Assembly: GCA_963816725.1 (NCBI GenBank)
Contig: CAWFMC010000018.1
Location: 862,591 to 926,590 of the forward strand
DNA length: 64,000 nt
Direction: 5' to 3'
Source of the DNA: CAVSUB01 sp963816725
GTDB lineage: Bacteria; Acidobacteriota; Vicinamibacteria; Vicinamibacterales; 2-12-FULL-66-21
Part shown: positions 8,386 through 17,445 of the stretch, piece by piece
Layout: each line of letters starts with the position of its first letter
Numbering within the stretch: position 1 is the stretch's first letter
The notes under the pieces: model-generated
The model's database searches: none
Seen by the model: only the letters and a program-made list of their open reading frames with translations
What the model was told of the DNA's origin: nothing
Program-made: the position numbers and the translations under genes

Positions 8386-8955
8386 TCATAGTTTCAACGG
8401 CGGCCCTACGTTGACGATGCCATACAGCCGGTGCACCAGCTCCTTGTCCTCCGGCGAGCCATTGCCGAAGTACTCACCCCGCTTTTCGAGGTCACGAAAG
8501 AACTGTTCGATGCGCACCGCCGGTGTGAATCCGATAAGGATTCGTCCCGGCCCCGTACCGTCATAGACAAACGCGTGCGGAACGCGTCGAGGCCCGAGGA
8601 CCGAGTCGCCCGGGCCTAGCCGAAAGCGCTGGTCGCCAATTTCGACGACGTATTCTCCAGCCAGGCAATAGAACCACTCGTCTTGCTCTTCGTGATAGTG
8701 CTTCGGCGGTCCGGATCCACGCCGCTCGATCGGCTGCTCGGTCATGAAGAGCGCGCCACCGCTGTCCTGGGTTGCGACCTTGACGTGAAGGCGGTCGCCG
8801 CCCGGCAGCGTGATGACGTCGTTCGCCCGCCCGGATCCGGCAGCCACCTTCCCGACAGGCGGACTCGACGTTTGAGCCGATAGAGCGACCCCTCCGAACG
8901 GAACCGCCACGAGCGCTTCGACGAATAAGCGACGTCCGAGACCGACGCTAACCAT
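8386..8955 (-). CDS. Exported cupin-domain protein
   Basis: 189 residues. The N-terminus MVSVGLGRRLFVEALVAVPF ... SAQ looks like a signal sequence with a twin Arg, so export is likely. Residues ~75-150 form one cupin barrel: motif 1 GPPKHYHEEQDEWFYCLAG (metal ligands H, H, E) and motif 2 GPGDSVLGPRRVPHAF with the last His. Single-domain cupins bind a metal and have varied roles; no substrate can be named. The ATG at 8955 follows GGAGG (8964-8968), while the longer frame to 9150 has no such site and would bury the signal. The motif NDVITLPGGDRLHVKV also recurs in the secreted protein at 39343-39821 (NDVITLPGG), hinting at a shared N-terminal segment. Confidence 0.82.
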   Translation of the reverse strand: MVSVGLGRRLFVEALVAVPFGGVALSAQTSSPPVGKVAAGSGRANDVITLPGGDRLHVKVATQDSGGALFMTEQPIERRGSGPPKHYHEEQDEWFYCLAGEYVVEIGDQRFRLGPGDSVLGPRRVPHAFVYDGTGPGRILIGFTPAVRIEQFFRDLEKRGEYFGNGSPEDKELVHRLYGIVNVGPPLKL

Positions 8956-9170
8956 GCCGAACCTCCAAGACGCCTCGGCCAGCGCCGCTTGACGCTCACG
9001 CCGCATCAGCGACCCGAGCGTCGAGCAAAGGCCTCGCCGTCGCTCGTCACGAGCGCCGCAAGCCCCAGGAGGCTGCCGAGTTGGGAAACCTGTCCGGGGT
9101 TCGAACGAGGACGAATCGCCGGACCTTCTTGAGCGGCCCAAGGTTAGCACTCACACGCGGTGGATGTGGA

Positions 9171-9215
9171 AATTGGCTGGGTGTTCGGGACGATTTCCGC
9201 AACTCGTTGTTGACC
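9171..9215 (+). repeat. Short dispersed repeat, copy 5
   Basis: TTGGCTGGGTGTTCGGGACG then ATTTCCGCAACTCGTTGTTG; closest to consensus. It ends 16 bases before the 3' end of the kinase gene at 9232. Confidence 0.6.
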
Positions 9216-9231
9216 GCGTGACGCCCCCGGG

Positions 9232-11391
9232 TCACGTTGCCATGGCTGGCAGCTTCATACGCGCCGCGAGCTCGGGCCATCGAGGATGCCTGCGCAAGGG
9301 TTCGACAACGGACGCTCTCGCGTACACCAGGGCAAACGGATCGCGGTGTTCGATCATGCGACCATACCAGTCGGCCGCAGCGTCGAGATCCGACGTCAGC
9401 AGGTGGTAGACCACCCGCCCCCAGAGAGGTTCAGGCGAATCGCCCATCGCTTCGACGATCTGCCTGGCACGCGCCTTCTCGTCGCGCAGCCAGAGGGCGG
9501 CCGCGAGCCAGCCAGCGGCAATGGGCCAAGGCACGATCTGATACGCGCGTTCGAACGCCGCGATGGCCTGGCTGCGCTTGCCGCCGTACCAGTACGCCTC
9601 TCCCAGAAGGTGCTGTGCGATGAAATAGTTCGGTTCGAGCTCTGTGGCCCGTAGGCCCTCTTCGATCGCCTGGTCGAGTCGCCTTGCATCAAAGAGTTGC
9701 GCTCCCCAGATCGCATGCCAGGTCGCGTTCAGCGGATCCTGCTGCACGGCGCGTCCCATCTCGGCGGCCGATTCTTCGAAACGTCCAAGTCCCCGAAGAA
9801 AGAGGCTGGCGTAAATCCATCTGGCGTGACCTGACACATCCGGCACGTTCATCGACGCACCGAAATGCTCCTCCGCTCCCTTCCAGTCGTAGTCGTGAAC
9901 CAAGGCGATGGCACCCGACAGAAAGCGGGGCCGCGGATCCGACGGATTGAGCGCTAACGCTCGGTCAACCTCAGCGCGGACGAATGGGGCGACCTCTCGC
10001 ATCGACCGCATCCCGTGCATGCCGCAGATGAAGTATCCCAGCGCGAGCTCGGCGTGCGGGTCCGCGTACGCCGCATCGAGCGCGATCGCCTGCTCGAAAA
10101 GGCCCTTCGCCCGGTTCCACGCTTCGAGCGTGAACTGGGCCAGGTGCGCCCGGCCGCGCAGAAATGACTCGTACGCCGGCAGCCGCGGCGTGTAGTGGCG
10201 AGGGCTCGCGCGTTCTCCGCCGAGCTTGCCCTTGAGCGCATCCGTGATGGCGGATGCGATTTCGTCCTGCATCGCAAACACGTCGGTCATCGACCGGTCA
10301 TATCGTTCCGACCATAAGTGGGTGCCATCCGCGGCCGCGATCAGCTGAGCGGTCACGCGGATACGGTCGCCGGATCGGCGGACGCTCCCTTCGAGCACGT
10401 TGGTCACGCCGAGCGCCTGCGCGATGTGTCGCACATCCTGGTTCTTGCCCTTGAACGAGAATGCCGAAGTGCGCGCGATCACTTTCAGTCCCTCGACTTG
10501 CGCCAGCGCATTGATGATTTCTTCCGCGAGACCGTCACCAAAGTATTCGTTCTCCCGGTCAGCGCTCAGATTGGCAAACGGCAGCACCGCGATGGACGCC
10601 GTCGCCTCGGCGGTCCCACCCGTCAGGTGGCGCAGGGCCTGGCTGACGTCGGCCATCGTCTGGAATCGGCGGTGGGGATCCTTGGCGAGACAGCGCTTGA
10701 CGATCTCCTGCAACGCAGGCGGCGCTGCCAGCGGGCTCGGATCGTCGCGCAGCACGGCGCTGAGGATCTGGGCCGTGGAGTCGCCCGTGAATGCCCGAGT
10801 GCCCGTCAGCAGTTCGTGCAGCACGGCGCCGAAGCTGAATACGTCCGACCGGGCATCGAGCGGCTTGGCTGCCGCCTGCTCGGGAGACATGTACGCTGGT
10901 GTTCCCGTCACGTCGCCGGCGAGCGTTCTCGTCGCGCTGGGATCAGCGCTCGTGAGCTGCGCGATACCGAAGTCGAGCAGCTTGGCGTGCAAACTTCCGC
11001 CTTGCCGAACGACCATGACATTGGCCGGTTTCAAATCGCGGTGAAGAATGCCGCGTTCGTGCGCCGCGTGCAGAGCGTCGGCGATCTGGCTCGCCAGCCG
11101 CACGGCTTCCTCTCGAGTCACCGGACCGCTGATCGGCTCCCCCTGGAGATACTCGAGGACGAGGTAATCGGGTCCGACGTCGTAGATCTGGCAAATGTGT
11201 GGATGGTTGAGCGCGGCGATGGCGCGCGCCTCGCTCTGAAACTGGCACGCATTGTCAGCAATCAATCGCTTGATCGCGACGGTGCGATTCAGGCGTCCAT
11301 CATGCGCTTTATAGACCTCGCCCATACCGCCGGAGCCGATCAGCGATTCGATTTCGTACGGGCCGAGTCGGGTTCCAGGCGTCAGGGGCAT
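9232..11391 (-). CDS. Ser/Thr protein kinase with TolB-like and TPR C-terminal region
   Basis: 719 residues. The kinase domain (~10-265) has GSGGMGEVYKAH (19-30), the ATP Lys in VAIKRL (41), HRDLKPANVM (117-126), LLDFGIAQ (138-145) and GTPAYMSPEQA. It is followed, with no obvious membrane span, by a TolB-N/FlgO-like domain SIAVLPFANLSADRENEYF ... GDGLAEEIINALAQ, then IARTSAFSFKGKNQDVRHIA and LEGSVRRSGDRIRVTAQLI (~270-400), and then TPR repeats to the end (FEQAIALDAAYADPHAELAL, ALNPSDPRPRFLSGAIA). All catalytic residues are present, so it should be active. The TPRs suggest it senses or docks partner proteins. The ATG at 11391 sits just before the conserved LGPYEI motif; the longer frame to 11424 adds nothing conserved. 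Confidence 0.93.
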   Translation of the reverse strand: MPLTPGTRLGPYEIESLIGSGGMGEVYKAHDGRLNRTVAIKRLIADNACQFQSEARAIAALNHPHICQIYDVGPDYLVLEYLQGEPISGPVTREEAVRLASQIADALHAAHERGILHRDLKPANVMVVRQGGSLHAKLLDFGIAQLTSADPSATRTLAGDVTGTPAYMSPEQAAAKPLDARSDVFSFGAVLHELLTGTRAFTGDSTAQILSAVLRDDPSPLAAPPALQEIVKRCLAKDPHRRFQTMADVSQALRHLTGGTAEATASIAVLPFANLSADRENEYFGDGLAEEIINALAQVEGLKVIARTSAFSFKGKNQDVRHIAQALGVTNVLEGSVRRSGDRIRVTAQLIAAADGTHLWSERYDRSMTDVFAMQDEIASAITDALKGKLGGERASPRHYTPRLPAYESFLRGRAHLAQFTLEAWNRAKGLFEQAIALDAAYADPHAELALGYFICGMHGMRSMREVAPFVRAEVDRALALNPSDPRPRFLSGAIALVHDYDWKGAEEHFGASMNVPDVSGHARWIYASLFLRGLGRFEESAAEMGRAVQQDPLNATWHAIWGAQLFDARRLDQAIEEGLRATELEPNYFIAQHLLGEAYWYGGKRSQAIAAFERAYQIVPWPIAAGWLAAALWLRDEKARARQIVEAMGDSPEPLWGRVVYHLLTSDLDAAADWYGRMIEHRDPFALVYARASVVEPLRRHPRWPELAARMKLPAMAT

Positions 11392-11623
11392 GTGGTGAGC
11401 GCCGATTCTATCGCGCGCGATCACCCTTCACTCCGGGGGACCTCCGTCGTGAACCGGATCTGTCCGGGATTCGAACCCGCCCATCGAGGCCAACGTGTTG
11501 ATACTGCTGGTATTAGACGAGCGTCCGAGCTGCGTCGGCGCGCGCTTAACGCTCTCCAGTTGTACGTGCAGCCGTTCACATCGGCGCCGGCACTCGATAC
11601 CTGTTATGTCGCGCCAACCAGCA

Positions 11624-12106
11624 CTACGCCTGCGGCGGCGGCGGGGCCGGCGTGAGGCCGTGGCGGCGCATGATCTCCAGCATCTTCACGCGATCCGGCG
11701 GTCTACCGGCGCTCGCGGTCATCACCTCGGCGGCCTCGCGAAAATACTGCGGACCGAGCGCGGCCGGTGTGATCACGCAGAGCACCTTGGCGTCCTCGCT
11801 GCCGCTGTTGTCGAAGCGGTGAACCGCGCCGCGACGAATGCAGATCGCCTGTCCTGGCCTGACCTCGAGGGGTGTCCCGTCGACAGTCCAGGTCAACACC
11901 CCAGCGATTCCGTAGATCGTCTCTTCGTAATGGTCGTGGCTGTGCGCAGGCGCTTGAAGGCGCTGCGCGGCAGGGACCGTGAGCTCGAACGCCGCGACGC
12001 TGCCGGTCGAGTCGTCTCCCGTGAGCAGGAAGCGCACGGCCAGGGGGCCGAGGCGAATGGTTTCGTCGGACGGGTTGAGGCGGACGTCGCTTGGCTGCGG
12101 TGGCAT
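11624..12106 (-). CDS. Cupin-domain protein
   Basis: 160 residues, cytoplasmic. The single cupin fold has motif 1 APAHSHDHYEETIYGIAG (two His and Glu) and motif 2 VRPGQAICIRRGAVHRFDN. The C-terminal helix EVMTASAGRPPDRVKMLEIM and RRHGLTPAPPPP is typical of small cupins annotated as mannose-6-phosphate-isomerase-like or quercetinase-like; the reaction cannot be told. The ATG at 12106 has GGAGAAT upstream, fixing the start over the frame opening at 12214. It lies 230 bases upstream of, and parallel to, the kinase at 9232, but with a gap too large to call an operon. Confidence 0.8.
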   Translation of the reverse strand: MPPQPSDVRLNPSDETIRLGPLAVRFLLTGDDSTGSVAAFELTVPAAQRLQAPAHSHDHYEETIYGIAGVLTWTVDGTPLEVRPGQAICIRRGAVHRFDNSGSEDAKVLCVITPAALGPQYFREAAEVMTASAGRPPDRVKMLEIMRRHGLTPAPPPPQA

Positions 12107-12454
12107 GGCCGATTCTCCTTGGAGTGCCTGCATTGGCGTGCTTAAAAGGACCGTGGTCACGTCCGACGCCGGATCATTCACCCTGGCGTTCCTAAGCGAC
12201 CGCGATTCTGGCATGTACCTTCTCGACCGTCATTCCGGGCCGCCATGCTGTGGGGACCGCGAGTATGGTCCTTCTCCGGTCGGTGAGCAAGCGTGAGCGT
12301 GATCTTCCGTTGCGCTCGAACCACGCAACGGAGGGGCCTGGCGTTCACCGCCCGCAGCCGTCCGGTTCGCCACGGCCGGTGAAAGGCAAAGCTGCGCTCG
12401 GACAAGGATGGAGAGCACGGCGCGACTGAGCGCGAGATCGGGTAGTCTGACGCC
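12107..12454. other. Intergenic region between divergent genes
   Basis: No supported gene. It separates the minus-strand cupin from the plus-strand small protein and porin, so promoters for both directions are expected here, but I see no clear -35/-10 pair. Confidence 0.4.
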
Positions 12455-12661
12455 ATGCAAGACGACCGCTTGCGGCAACTCAAGGACGAATTCGACATCG
12501 CGCACCGGCAGGGTATGAACGCCCTCAAGTCCGGCGACTACGCGGCGTTTGGCGATGCAGTCGATCGCGAAAACACGATCATCGCGGAACAGACCGAACT
12601 CATCGCGAAGCAGTTGGACCCGGTCGCGAACCCTCCACACGACGACGAATCGACGAACTGA
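12455..12661 (+). CDS. Small acidic hypothetical protein
   Basis: 68 residues, mostly helical and strongly charged: RQLKDEFDIAHRQGMNALKS, GDYAAFGDAVDRENTIIAEQ, then TELIAKQLD. The pattern (paired heptads, no signal, no Cys) suggests a small coiled-coil cytoplasmic protein. Codon composition matches its neighbours and the frame fills the space neatly before the porin leader, which supports a real gene. I do not recognise a family. Confidence 0.6.
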   Translation: MQDDRLRQLKDEFDIAHRQGMNALKSGDYAAFGDAVDRENTIIAEQTELIAKQLDPVANPPHDDESTN

Positions 12662-12833
12662 CGGACGGGTACCGCATCGGAAGGGTGAACGTCACCAGCA
12701 GGCGAGCCCCGGCGCAGGGCGCACACAGCACGATCGCGTCCGTATCCGTGCGTTGCCGGCCGCCGGCGGCTTGGCTCGCTTCTGCCGCCCGCCCGCACGC
12801 CGATCGGTCCGCAAGGTCGAAAGAATCGCAGCC

Positions 12834-14228
12834 ATGAAATGCACCCCGAATCGGTCTGTCTTGCCGCTTCTCATACTCTGTGCGGTCGCGATCGGGCCGG
12901 GGCGAGCCGCGGCGCAGGAGCCACCCGCCGCGCCGCCGGACACGTCAGCGGAGAAACAACCGGAGCGGACAACCGGTCTCCCCGCGTCGGCGAAGTGGAC
13001 CTTCAACCTGGACGCCGGATGGGGCACGTTCGGCTTCGCGAACTCGCTGTTCCTCAATCCGAAGGATCCGGGCACCAACGAGAACCTGAGCGATCAGTGG
13101 TTCGAAGGCTACGTCAGACCGGCCTTGTCCGCGGTATTCGCGCAGTCCTCCTCGAGCGAGTTCTACGGCAAGATCAGCGTCGTCGGCGAGCGGACCTACG
13201 GCTCGGTGCCGACGGCTTTCGGGGAGGACGTCTCCTCGTTCGGACCCGAGGATCTATATGTCGGATGGCGGTCCGGCCAGGCACTGTCGATCGGCGAGAA
13301 CGCGATTGACGTGAGCGTCGGACGCGAGCGCTACCGGCTCGGTCACGGGTTCCTCCTTTTCGACGGCGCCTCGGAGGGCGGCAGCCGCGGCGGCTACTGG
13401 ACCAACGCCCGGCAGGCGTTCCAGTTTGCCGGCGTCGCGCGATTCCAGCCGGGGCATCACAAGGTGGAAGCGTTCTATCTCGACAAGGACGAGCTCGAAG
13501 AGAACGACTCCGGCACGCGTTTGTCTGGACTCAACTACGAGTTCGCCACCGGGAAGGACGACAGCACGATACTCGGCGCGACGTATCTCCACTTCAACGC
13601 GCACCCGGAGGACAGACCCGGCCGCGACGCCCTCGACGTGTTCAACGTCCGCGCGTACACGGCGCCGTTCGCCGCCGCGCCCGACCTCTCCTTCGAGGTC
13701 GAGTACGCGGCGGAACGGAACGGCGATGCGTTGAGTTCGAACGCCTGGACACTCCAGGGCGCGTACCAGTTCAGCAACGCCGTCTGGAAGCCGACGTTCA
13801 CGTATCGCTACGCCTTGTTCGAGGGCGACAATCCGGCCACGAGCGCCAACGAGGGATGGGATCCGCTGCTGCTCGGCTTTTACGACTGGGGCTATTGGTG
13901 GCAGGGGGAGATCGCGGGTGAGTACTTTCTGTCGAACTCGAACCTGCGGTCACAATTGTTACGGGCGCAGGTCACGCCGAACGACAAGGTGAGCGGCGGG
14001 CTTCTGTTCTTCGATTTCCGTGCGGACAAGCCGCAAGCCTTCGGTCCGGAGGTGACGGCCAGTGACGTCGCCTTCGAAATCGACGCGTACACCGACTGGA
14101 AACTGAACGGCAATTTCACCCTCAGTCTCGTCGGGGCGTTCGCGGATCCAGGGAAAGCAGTGCAGCAGTACACGGGACGGACGAAGAACTTCACCTATGG
14201 TATGGCCTACGTCGCTTACAGCTTCTGA
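12834..14228 (+). CDS. Outer-membrane beta-barrel protein (alginate-export/porin-like)
   Basis: 464 residues with signal peptide (MKCTPNRSVLPLLILCAVAI ... RAAAQ). The mature part alternates short amphipathic strands rich in Tyr/Trp/Gly: TFNLDAGWGTFGFANSLFL, QWFEGYVRPALSAVFAQ, EFYGKISVVGERTYGS, LYVGWRSGQAL. It ends in a terminal aromatic, GMAYVAYSF, the signal for the BAM machinery. The overall plan fits a ~16-18-stranded barrel of the alginate-export/porin type. The substrate is unknown: no transporter or degradation gene is adjacent. The start is the ATG at 12834; the open frame from 12549 lacks coding character upstream. Confidence 0.8.
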   Translation: MKCTPNRSVLPLLILCAVAIGPGRAAAQEPPAAPPDTSAEKQPERTTGLPASAKWTFNLDAGWGTFGFANSLFLNPKDPGTNENLSDQWFEGYVRPALSAVFAQSSSSEFYGKISVVGERTYGSVPTAFGEDVSSFGPEDLYVGWRSGQALSIGENAIDVSVGRERYRLGHGFLLFDGASEGGSRGGYWTNARQAFQFAGVARFQPGHHKVEAFYLDKDELEENDSGTRLSGLNYEFATGKDDSTILGATYLHFNAHPEDRPGRDALDVFNVRAYTAPFAAAPDLSFEVEYAAERNGDALSSNAWTLQGAYQFSNAVWKPTFTYRYALFEGDNPATSANEGWDPLLLGFYDWGYWWQGEIAGEYFLSNSNLRSQLLRAQVTPNDKVSGGLLFFDFRADKPQAFGPEVTASDVAFEIDAYTDWKLNGNFTLSLVGAFADPGKAVQQYTGRTKNFTYGMAYVAYSF

Positions 14229-14497
14229 CGCACGGACATCGGAGGCCAACAACACACGATTACGTCTCGGCGCCGCGACAACTAGGCAGTCCCGGTCTTG
14301 AGCAGGTTGATACCGGCGAGATGTCCTAGCGACAGGAAGGTACCGAACACCGGCGCCATTCAGCCCTGACGAATTGACACGCTGGACGCTGACGATCGCA
14401 CGCGGACTCGAGCCGGCCGTCGTATCAGCGGCAACGCCCAGCGATTGCCGGAGGAGACGGCGGCGGTCAGCAAGTTGAGGTCCTAGAACGAGATAAG

Positions 14498-14690
14498 TGG
14501 CTGGGAGGCAGGGATTCGAACTCGGAGCAAGGCCTGTTTCTAACGTGGTGATGGCGCGCGACTTCTGGTGCTAAGCGCTTGAATCACAAGCGCTTGCGGC
14601 GCTCCGTTTCGTTTGCTGCCGTCAACCCGAGTCCTCCTGATTCAACCCGTGTCATGGAGACATTCTGGAGACGGTGCCGGCGGCGTGCAA
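14498..14690. mobile_element. Attachment-site copy A and conserved element left end
   Basis: Positions 14498-14521 repeat exactly the last 24 bases (with CCA) of the tRNA-Gln gene at 59138-59211, in the same orientation. The following ~170 bases (GGTGATGGCGCGCGACTTCT, then a segment ending GGAGACATTCTGGAGACGGT) match the sequence after copies B (22871) and C (37301). This is the left end of segment 1. The nearby TCCTAGAACGAGAT just before it resembles the TCCTAGAAAGAGAT before copies C and D. No integrase remnant is recognisable to its left. Confidence 0.75.
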
Positions 14691-14823
14691 GTGACGGCGA
14701 CCGTCTGAGACGTTGGCCGAGTGGGCTCGGCGCCCACGCCCCGTCGGGCGGCCGGGGATTGCCCCCAGCCCCGATCCATTTCGGTTTGAATGCCCGCGCC
14801 TGCGATGCCACCATGAAGCCGTA

Positions 14824-16095
14824 ATGCTGTTCACTCAGCGGAGGCCGGCCCCACCGCTCGACAAGTGGATCGAGTACCTCTGGCTCTGCCGAAGTGAGCC
14901 GCGGCCCCGCGCGCTCGAACGAGTCCTGCCGTCCGGCGGCTCGCAGCTGATCCTGAACCTTGCGGAAGACGAAACGCGTGTCTATCGGGATGCCGGCGCT
15001 CAATTTCGGACTGCCCGCGGAAGCCACGAACTGCACTGCGAGCGCTCGCCGGGATCCGTCCTGACGGGCATCAGCACACGCTTCCAGGTCATCGACACCG
15101 ACGAACAGGCGTACGTCGCCGGGGTCGTGTTTCGTGCCGGGGGGATCGTGCCATTCGCGGCTCCGCCCGCGCACGAGTTGAGCGAGGCGGATATGCCACT
15201 CGAGTTCCTCTGGGGACGGTCATCCGTTCACCGCGTCCGCGATCAGTTATTGAGCGCGGCGAGTCCCGACGCGGCGCTCGGCAGGCTCGAGGCGGCCCTC
15301 CAGCAGGTACGGCGTGAGAAGACCGCGCACCCCGCCGTGCAGTACGCGCTGTCCACGTTTCGCGCGCAGCCCTCGGTGGCCCGGGTTCGGGAGGTGACCG
15401 ACGAGATTGCCCTCAGCCCCAAACGCTTCATCGAACGGTTCAAGGCCGACGTCGGTGTCACGCCGAAGCGCTATTGCCGGCTCCTCCGGTTTCAAGGCGT
15501 GGTAGCCCGGGCGCACAATGCAGGCCAGACCCCGATCGACTGGGCCGCGCTGGCCCTCGACTGCGGGTATTTCGATCAGGCCCACTTAATCCACGAGTTC
15601 CGGGAGTTCAGCGGCCTGGCTCCGACCGCGTACCGAGGCCCACCGGACGACCTTCCAGAATCACGTCACATTCTTACAATCCCCGGACGACTGGCGCCGG
15701 GCAGAATGCTCCCCATGCCTGACACACTCAACACTTACCGCACCTTGACCCCTTATCTCTGCGTCCCCGATGCGGACGCCGAGATGCGCTTCCTCAAGAC
15801 GGCGTTCGGCGCGACCGAGACGTCGTGCGATCGCAACGCCGAAGGGAAAGTAATGCATGCCGAGCTGACGGTCGGCGATTCGCTCGTCATGGTCGGACAG
15901 GCCGGAAGCGATTGGAAGCCACTGACGGCGGCGCTCTATGTCTGGGTACCGGACGTCGATCCGACGTATGCGCGGGCGGTCGGCGCTGGGGCGACGTCAC
16001 AATCGGCGCCCGAGAACAAGCCGTACGGTCACCGGGTTGCCGGCGTCGTCGACACGAATGGCATCACCTGGTGGATCGCGTCGCCAATCGCCTAG
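14824..16095 (+). CDS. AraC-family regulator fused to a glyoxalase/PhnB-like domain
   Basis: 423 residues. Residues ~1-150 form an N-terminal sensing region (LDKWIEYLWLCRSEPRPRAL, RVLPSGGSQLILNL) of the kind in AraC regulators with DUF6597-like domains. Residues ~160-275 form the helix-turn-helix pair: VREVTDEIALSPKRFIERFK, then VTPKRYCRLLRFQGVV and DCGYFDQAHLIHEFREFSG, ending LAPTAYRG. From ~300 a vicinal-oxygen-chelate domain starts like a separate protein (MPDTLNTYRTLTPYLCVPDA, DAEMRFLKTAFGATE ... VMHAELTVGDSLVMVGQ ... NGITWWIASP). The second part has its own Met and no stop separates them. It may be a true one-component sensor fusion or two former operon genes whose stop was lost. It opens segment 1. 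Confidence 0.82.
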   Translation: MLFTQRRPAPPLDKWIEYLWLCRSEPRPRALERVLPSGGSQLILNLAEDETRVYRDAGAQFRTARGSHELHCERSPGSVLTGISTRFQVIDTDEQAYVAGVVFRAGGIVPFAAPPAHELSEADMPLEFLWGRSSVHRVRDQLLSAASPDAALGRLEAALQQVRREKTAHPAVQYALSTFRAQPSVARVREVTDEIALSPKRFIERFKADVGVTPKRYCRLLRFQGVVARAHNAGQTPIDWAALALDCGYFDQAHLIHEFREFSGLAPTAYRGPPDDLPESRHILTIPGRLAPGRMLPMPDTLNTYRTLTPYLCVPDADAEMRFLKTAFGATETSCDRNAEGKVMHAELTVGDSLVMVGQAGSDWKPLTAALYVWVPDVDPTYARAVGAGATSQSAPENKPYGHRVAGVVDTNGITWWIASPIA

Positions 16096-16964
16096 GTCGG
16101 AAACTCGGCGAAGTCACGTCCGGCTGGTGGAGCCGACCGGGCGTGACCCCCACAATTAGCCCGGCTCAAGAGCGTTTCAGCAGCACCCTCGCGAAAGCTG
16201 CGGCGAATGCCGAAATCGACCTCTACGTTGTCTTGTCTTATGTGGATTCGACACCTATGCGCGCTTGATCGAGGCGGATGGTGGCGCCTGTTTATTCTGC
16301 AGATCTCCAAGGCACGGCGGGAAGGCCGTGATCTTTGGGGGAACTGCTGCGCAAGCCACCCAGCGACGTGGCCGTGCTTGCAGATTTTCATCGGCGCCAC
16401 GGGCTCGGCTTGGCGATGTACTCCGCCCAGAATATCGACCGGCTGGTCACGTTCTTCCGAGTGTCTCCCCAGTCGGATCGATTCTTGGTACGACACCTCT
16501 ACACCACATCCGTCGCAGCCGTCATCGTTCAACGAGAACTGCCTGACGGCGCAGTGCAACACCGGCTGCCAACGGCGCGGCGAAGTGCCGTCGCGCGTGT
16601 CTGGGCCTGGCTTAGGTGGGGTGGAAACAGCACGCGGCCAGACTTACGAACACCCGGCCACGTACCCTCAGGCACCAGAGCGGTGCGCCTCGCGTTTTTG
16701 ATTAGGGGCGACGATGTTCTCTGCTCCCTGGCCCTGGGGAAGTCCCTGTATCCACGGTCACCGACGTCACAGTTTTTACCGAGCGGTCGCGCGGGGCGAT
16801 CGAACAGTTGCAGGGCGGCGCTCGGTTAACTACGGGTAGCCAGAAGAACACGGCCAGACGGCGGTGGAACTGCCTCCTGAGGGAGCCCGACATAGCGATC
16901 GCCGTGGCTGGAACGTCGCGCCAGTGGGCTTCTCGGTGAGCCATGTTCCACGAGGTCGCGTAAG
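16096..16964. other. Gene-poor region with broken coding traces
   Basis: No intact gene. Short protein-like traces switch frame (GGACLFCRSPRHGGKAVIFG, then VAVLADFHRRHGLGLAMYSA, then FLVRHLYTTSVAAVIVQREL), suggesting a decayed gene at about 16250-16560 whose family I cannot identify. The last ~100 bases should carry the promoter of the oxidoreductase operon. Confidence 0.35.
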
Positions 16965-17441
16965 ATGCGTGAGGCGATGCCGACCTATTCCTGCCGTGTC
17001 AACGGTCGAGCCGCGAGCTTGCAGAGCTGGGACCCAAACCAGCCGCTTCTATATGCGCTTCGCAGTTCGCTCGGGCTCACCGGCACCAAGATTGGCTGCC
17101 AGCTGGGACAGTGCGGCACGTGTACGGTGCTCCTCGACGACCAGGCGGTGCGGTCGTGTGTGGTGCCGACGAGCAGCGTCGCCGGGCGCCGTGTCACGAC
17201 AATCGAGGGCCTCGGCACGCCGGAAAAGCCCGATCGCGTTCAGGCCGCGTTCATCGCCGAGCAGGCGGCGCAGTGCGGCTACTGCACGAGCGGCTGCGTA
17301 ATGGCCACGGCAGCTCTGCTCATGCGAACCCCGAACCCGACACTGGACCAGGCGAAAGAGGCACTGGCGGGAAACCTCTGCCGCTGTGGCGCACATACGC
17401 GAATTCTGAAGGCGGTCATGCGGGCCGCGGGCATTGAGTGA
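16965..17441 (+). CDS. (2Fe-2S)-binding subunit of a molybdenum hydroxylase (IorA/CoxS-like)
   Basis: 158 residues carrying both [2Fe-2S] clusters of the xanthine-dehydrogenase family. The N-terminal plant-type cluster is in KIGCQLGQCGTCTVLLDDQ with the fourth Cys in VRSCVVP. The C-terminal cluster is in QCGYCTSGCVMATAALL and GNLCRCGAHTRI. Small stand-alone Fe-S subunits of this size pair with a large molybdopterin subunit and pass electrons from it, as in isoquinoline 1-oxidoreductase (IorAB) and aldehyde oxidases. The large subunit follows at once. The ATG at 16965 is preceded by GAGG; an ATG at 16977 is also possible. Confidence 0.92.
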   Translation: MREAMPTYSCRVNGRAASLQSWDPNQPLLYALRSSLGLTGTKIGCQLGQCGTCTVLLDDQAVRSCVVPTSSVAGRRVTTIEGLGTPEKPDRVQAAFIAEQAAQCGYCTSGCVMATAALLMRTPNPTLDQAKEALAGNLCRCGAHTRILKAVMRAAGIE

Positions 17442-17445
17442 TTCC

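Noticed and set aside
11455..11560. tRNA-like sequence (CCGGGATTCGAACCCGCC) next to the kinase start
   Set aside because: It resembles a T-arm, but no matching acceptor, D-arm or anticodon arm can be folded from the surrounding bases.
10318..11655. Long plus-strand frame (445 codons) antisense to the kinase gene at 9232
   Set aside because: It mirrors the kinase codons (high-GC shadow), has no recognisable domain, and the minus-strand gene has complete kinase motifs.
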